A DNA stretch of 7,793 nucleotides from Candidatus Poribacteria bacterium WGA-3G (lineage in GTDB: Bacteria > Poribacteria > WGA-4E > WGA-3G): positions 8,145 through 15,937 of the forward strand of contig ASZN01000090.1 of NCBI GenBank assembly GCA_000406005.1, written 5' to 3'. This document shows, one piece after another, positions 6,970 to 7,793 of the stretch (the first letter of the stretch is position 1; each line of letters begins with the position of its first letter). The notes beneath the pieces were generated by a model. That model did no database searches, was not told the DNA's origin, and saw nothing but the letters and a program-made list of their open reading frames with translations. Both the position numbers and the translations under genes were made by a program.

Positions 6970-7639
6970 TAAATTCACTTGTGACCCTCGGCACAATGAT
7001 CCGCAAACTGTTGTAGTTGATGCTCCGTTTACGGAAGTAGAGGAAGAATCGCGCGTGTTGCCTCGGCATCACCGTCGTTCTTTCGATGTCCTCCCTCGGT
7101 AGTACCGCCGGATCTCCCTGTATCCTAATGGATTTATCCCATCGGAATACCTCTGCTGCGAATTCAGGCGGCAGCGTCGGTTTGAAATTCTTTTTCAGAT
7201 AGAAGGATTCTTGCGACTTGTCGATCGTCTTCGTGACGTTCCCTGTCCCATCAAGCATCTGACAGTCCTTCTTTTTGAAGGATACCCAGTGATCCGTTCC
7301 GTTGTAAATAAAAATAGCGAACGCATCGACCGCCTTCACGTCATTGAGCGGGATTGCCATCGCCTTAATGCCGTTTCTCAGGTAACCGACTGCCCCGGTC
7401 TGCGGCATAATGTAGGCATCAGGATCGAACACGGGGACGATCAGTTCCGGCCGGAAAGTGTCTTTTAGGAAATCCGGGACCTTTGAACAACTCAGCGGAA
7501 TTAGAGACAGACAGAGCACTGCTAAAATCTGTAAAACAGACACTCGAGGCGGGGCACTCATTCTCTGATCCGTTCGGTTTTCTTTATCAAGGCTTTCTGA
7601 AGTGTTTATCGTGTTTTGCAAATTGGTTTCCTTGTTCAT
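6920..7639 (-). CDS. Putative lipoprotein of unknown function (239 aa)
   Basis: I do not recognise the family. From ATG 7639 an N-terminal polar stretch of 26 residues (rich in N, T, E) precedes a second Met at residue 27 (ATG 7561). From Met27 the sequence reads as a compact signal: MSAPPRVSVLQILAVLCLSL then IPLSC, with Cys51 (Cys25 from Met27) as a possible lipidation site in a non-canonical lipobox. The start is undecided: 7639 has GGAG 11 bases upstream, while 7561 gives a normal signal length. The body is mixed and soluble-looking, with an aromatic segment AVDAFAIFIYNGTDHWVSFKK and a C-terminal run (RHARFFLYFRKRS-like, then TTFVFKFRVQRG) suggestive of a beta-sandwich. The last 50 bases overlap the chosen NHL start. 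As the first minus-strand gene of the set, it probably heads the operon. Envelope location is inferred. Confidence 0.75.
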   Translation of the reverse strand: MNKETNLQNTINTSESLDKENRTDQRMSAPPRVSVLQILAVLCLSLIPLSCSKVPDFLKDTFRPELIVPVFDPDAYIMPQTGAVGYLRNGIKAMAIPLNDVKAVDAFAIFIYNGTDHWVSFKKKDCQMLDGTGNVTKTIDKSQESFYLKKNFKPTLPPEFAAEVFRWDKSIRIQGDPAVLPREDIERTTVMPRQHARFFLYFRKRSINYNSLRIIVPRVTSEFNDQQTTFVFKFRVQRG

Positions 7640-7650
7640 TGGTGTGTGTT

Positions 7651-7655
7651 CTCCA
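7651..7655 (-). promoter_or_regulatory. Possible ribosome binding site of the putative lipoprotein
   Basis: TGGAG on the minus strand ends 11 bases before ATG 7639. The spacing is longer than ideal, so it supports but does not settle that start against ATG 7561, which has only a purine-rich AGAGA adjacent. Confidence 0.35.
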
Positions 7656-7723
7656 GCGCGCGTCTACAAGTGTTTCTGTGGCAGGTCTAGTAGTCTGTCA
7701 ACATTGAAATGAAAGGTAAACCC

Positions 7724-7785
7724 GGTTCGTAGTAGTGCGATTCATCGCACGTCGGAACGGGCAATGAATTGCCCTACTACGAACC
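7724..7785. repeat. Three-stem inverted element: outer arms with two GTAG-headed hairpins
   Basis: Perfect 12-bp outer arms GGTTCGTAGTAG (7724-7735) and CTACTACGAACC (7774-7785) enclose two hairpins: GTGCGAT with ATCGCAC (7735-7741 and 7744-7750) and GGGCAAT with ATTGCCC (7759-7765 and 7768-7774), joined by GTCGGAAC. Plus strand: GTAG then TGCGA-TTCA-TCGCA. Minus strand: GTAG then GGCAA-TTCA-TTGCC. The stems differ but the loop is the same on both strands. It occupies most of the right-edge noncoding stretch (7640-7793), where I see no gene and no convincing promoter. Confidence 0.85.
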
Positions 7786-7793
7786 ACCCATCA

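Noticed and set aside
7696..7701. TTGACA on the minus strand upstream of the putative lipoprotein gene
   Set aside because: It matches a -35 consensus, but no TATAAT-like hexamer lies 16-18 bases downstream, so a promoter is not supported.

Overview
The window carries four protein genes and an unusually dense set of short palindromic repeats. Left to right: the 3' part of a plus-strand WD40-repeat gene (1-1878, cut by the left edge); a 1278-residue minus-strand gene for a predicted outer-membrane protein (1875-5711) that meets the WD40 gene tail to tail, the two stop codons sharing the bases TTAA; and two further minus-strand genes, a six-bladed NHL propeller protein with a lipoprotein-like hydrophobic segment (5848-6969) and a small putative lipoprotein (6920-7639). 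The three minus-strand genes are consecutive and closely spaced, so one envelope operon (lipoprotein, then NHL propeller, then outer-membrane protein) is likely. No tRNA, rRNA, CRISPR array or transposase gene was seen.

The combination of AFSPDG-type WD40 proteins, NHL propellers, large FCB-like outer-membrane proteins, and abundant palindromes with GTAGGGGCGAGGT or GGTAGGTGCGGTTT arms resembles what I remember of Candidatus Poribacteria or a related uncultured lineage. This is recollection and inference; no search was run.

The most interesting content is the repeats. (i) Four palindromes based on GTAGGGGCGAGGT lie inside the outer-membrane protein gene, all in one reading phase, each adding an RGEV-type peptide, which recalls Rickettsia palindromic elements. 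(ii) Two of the structured elements (2739-2788 and 7724-7785) are inverted pairs of hairpins each headed by GTAG, which recalls REP/BIME sequences. (iii) Two composite elements (2713-2814 and 5715-5850) have inward-facing TTTTCAG-like heptad arrays around a hairpin core; the second sits exactly between a good Shine-Dalgarno sequence and the outer-membrane protein start codon, and removing it rebuilds a coupled TAATG junction. (iv) A 10-bp tandem repeat near the 5' end of the outer-membrane protein gene would shift the frame with each unit gained or lost. (v) A GGTAGGTGCGGTTT palindrome lies where the NHL gene's start should be.
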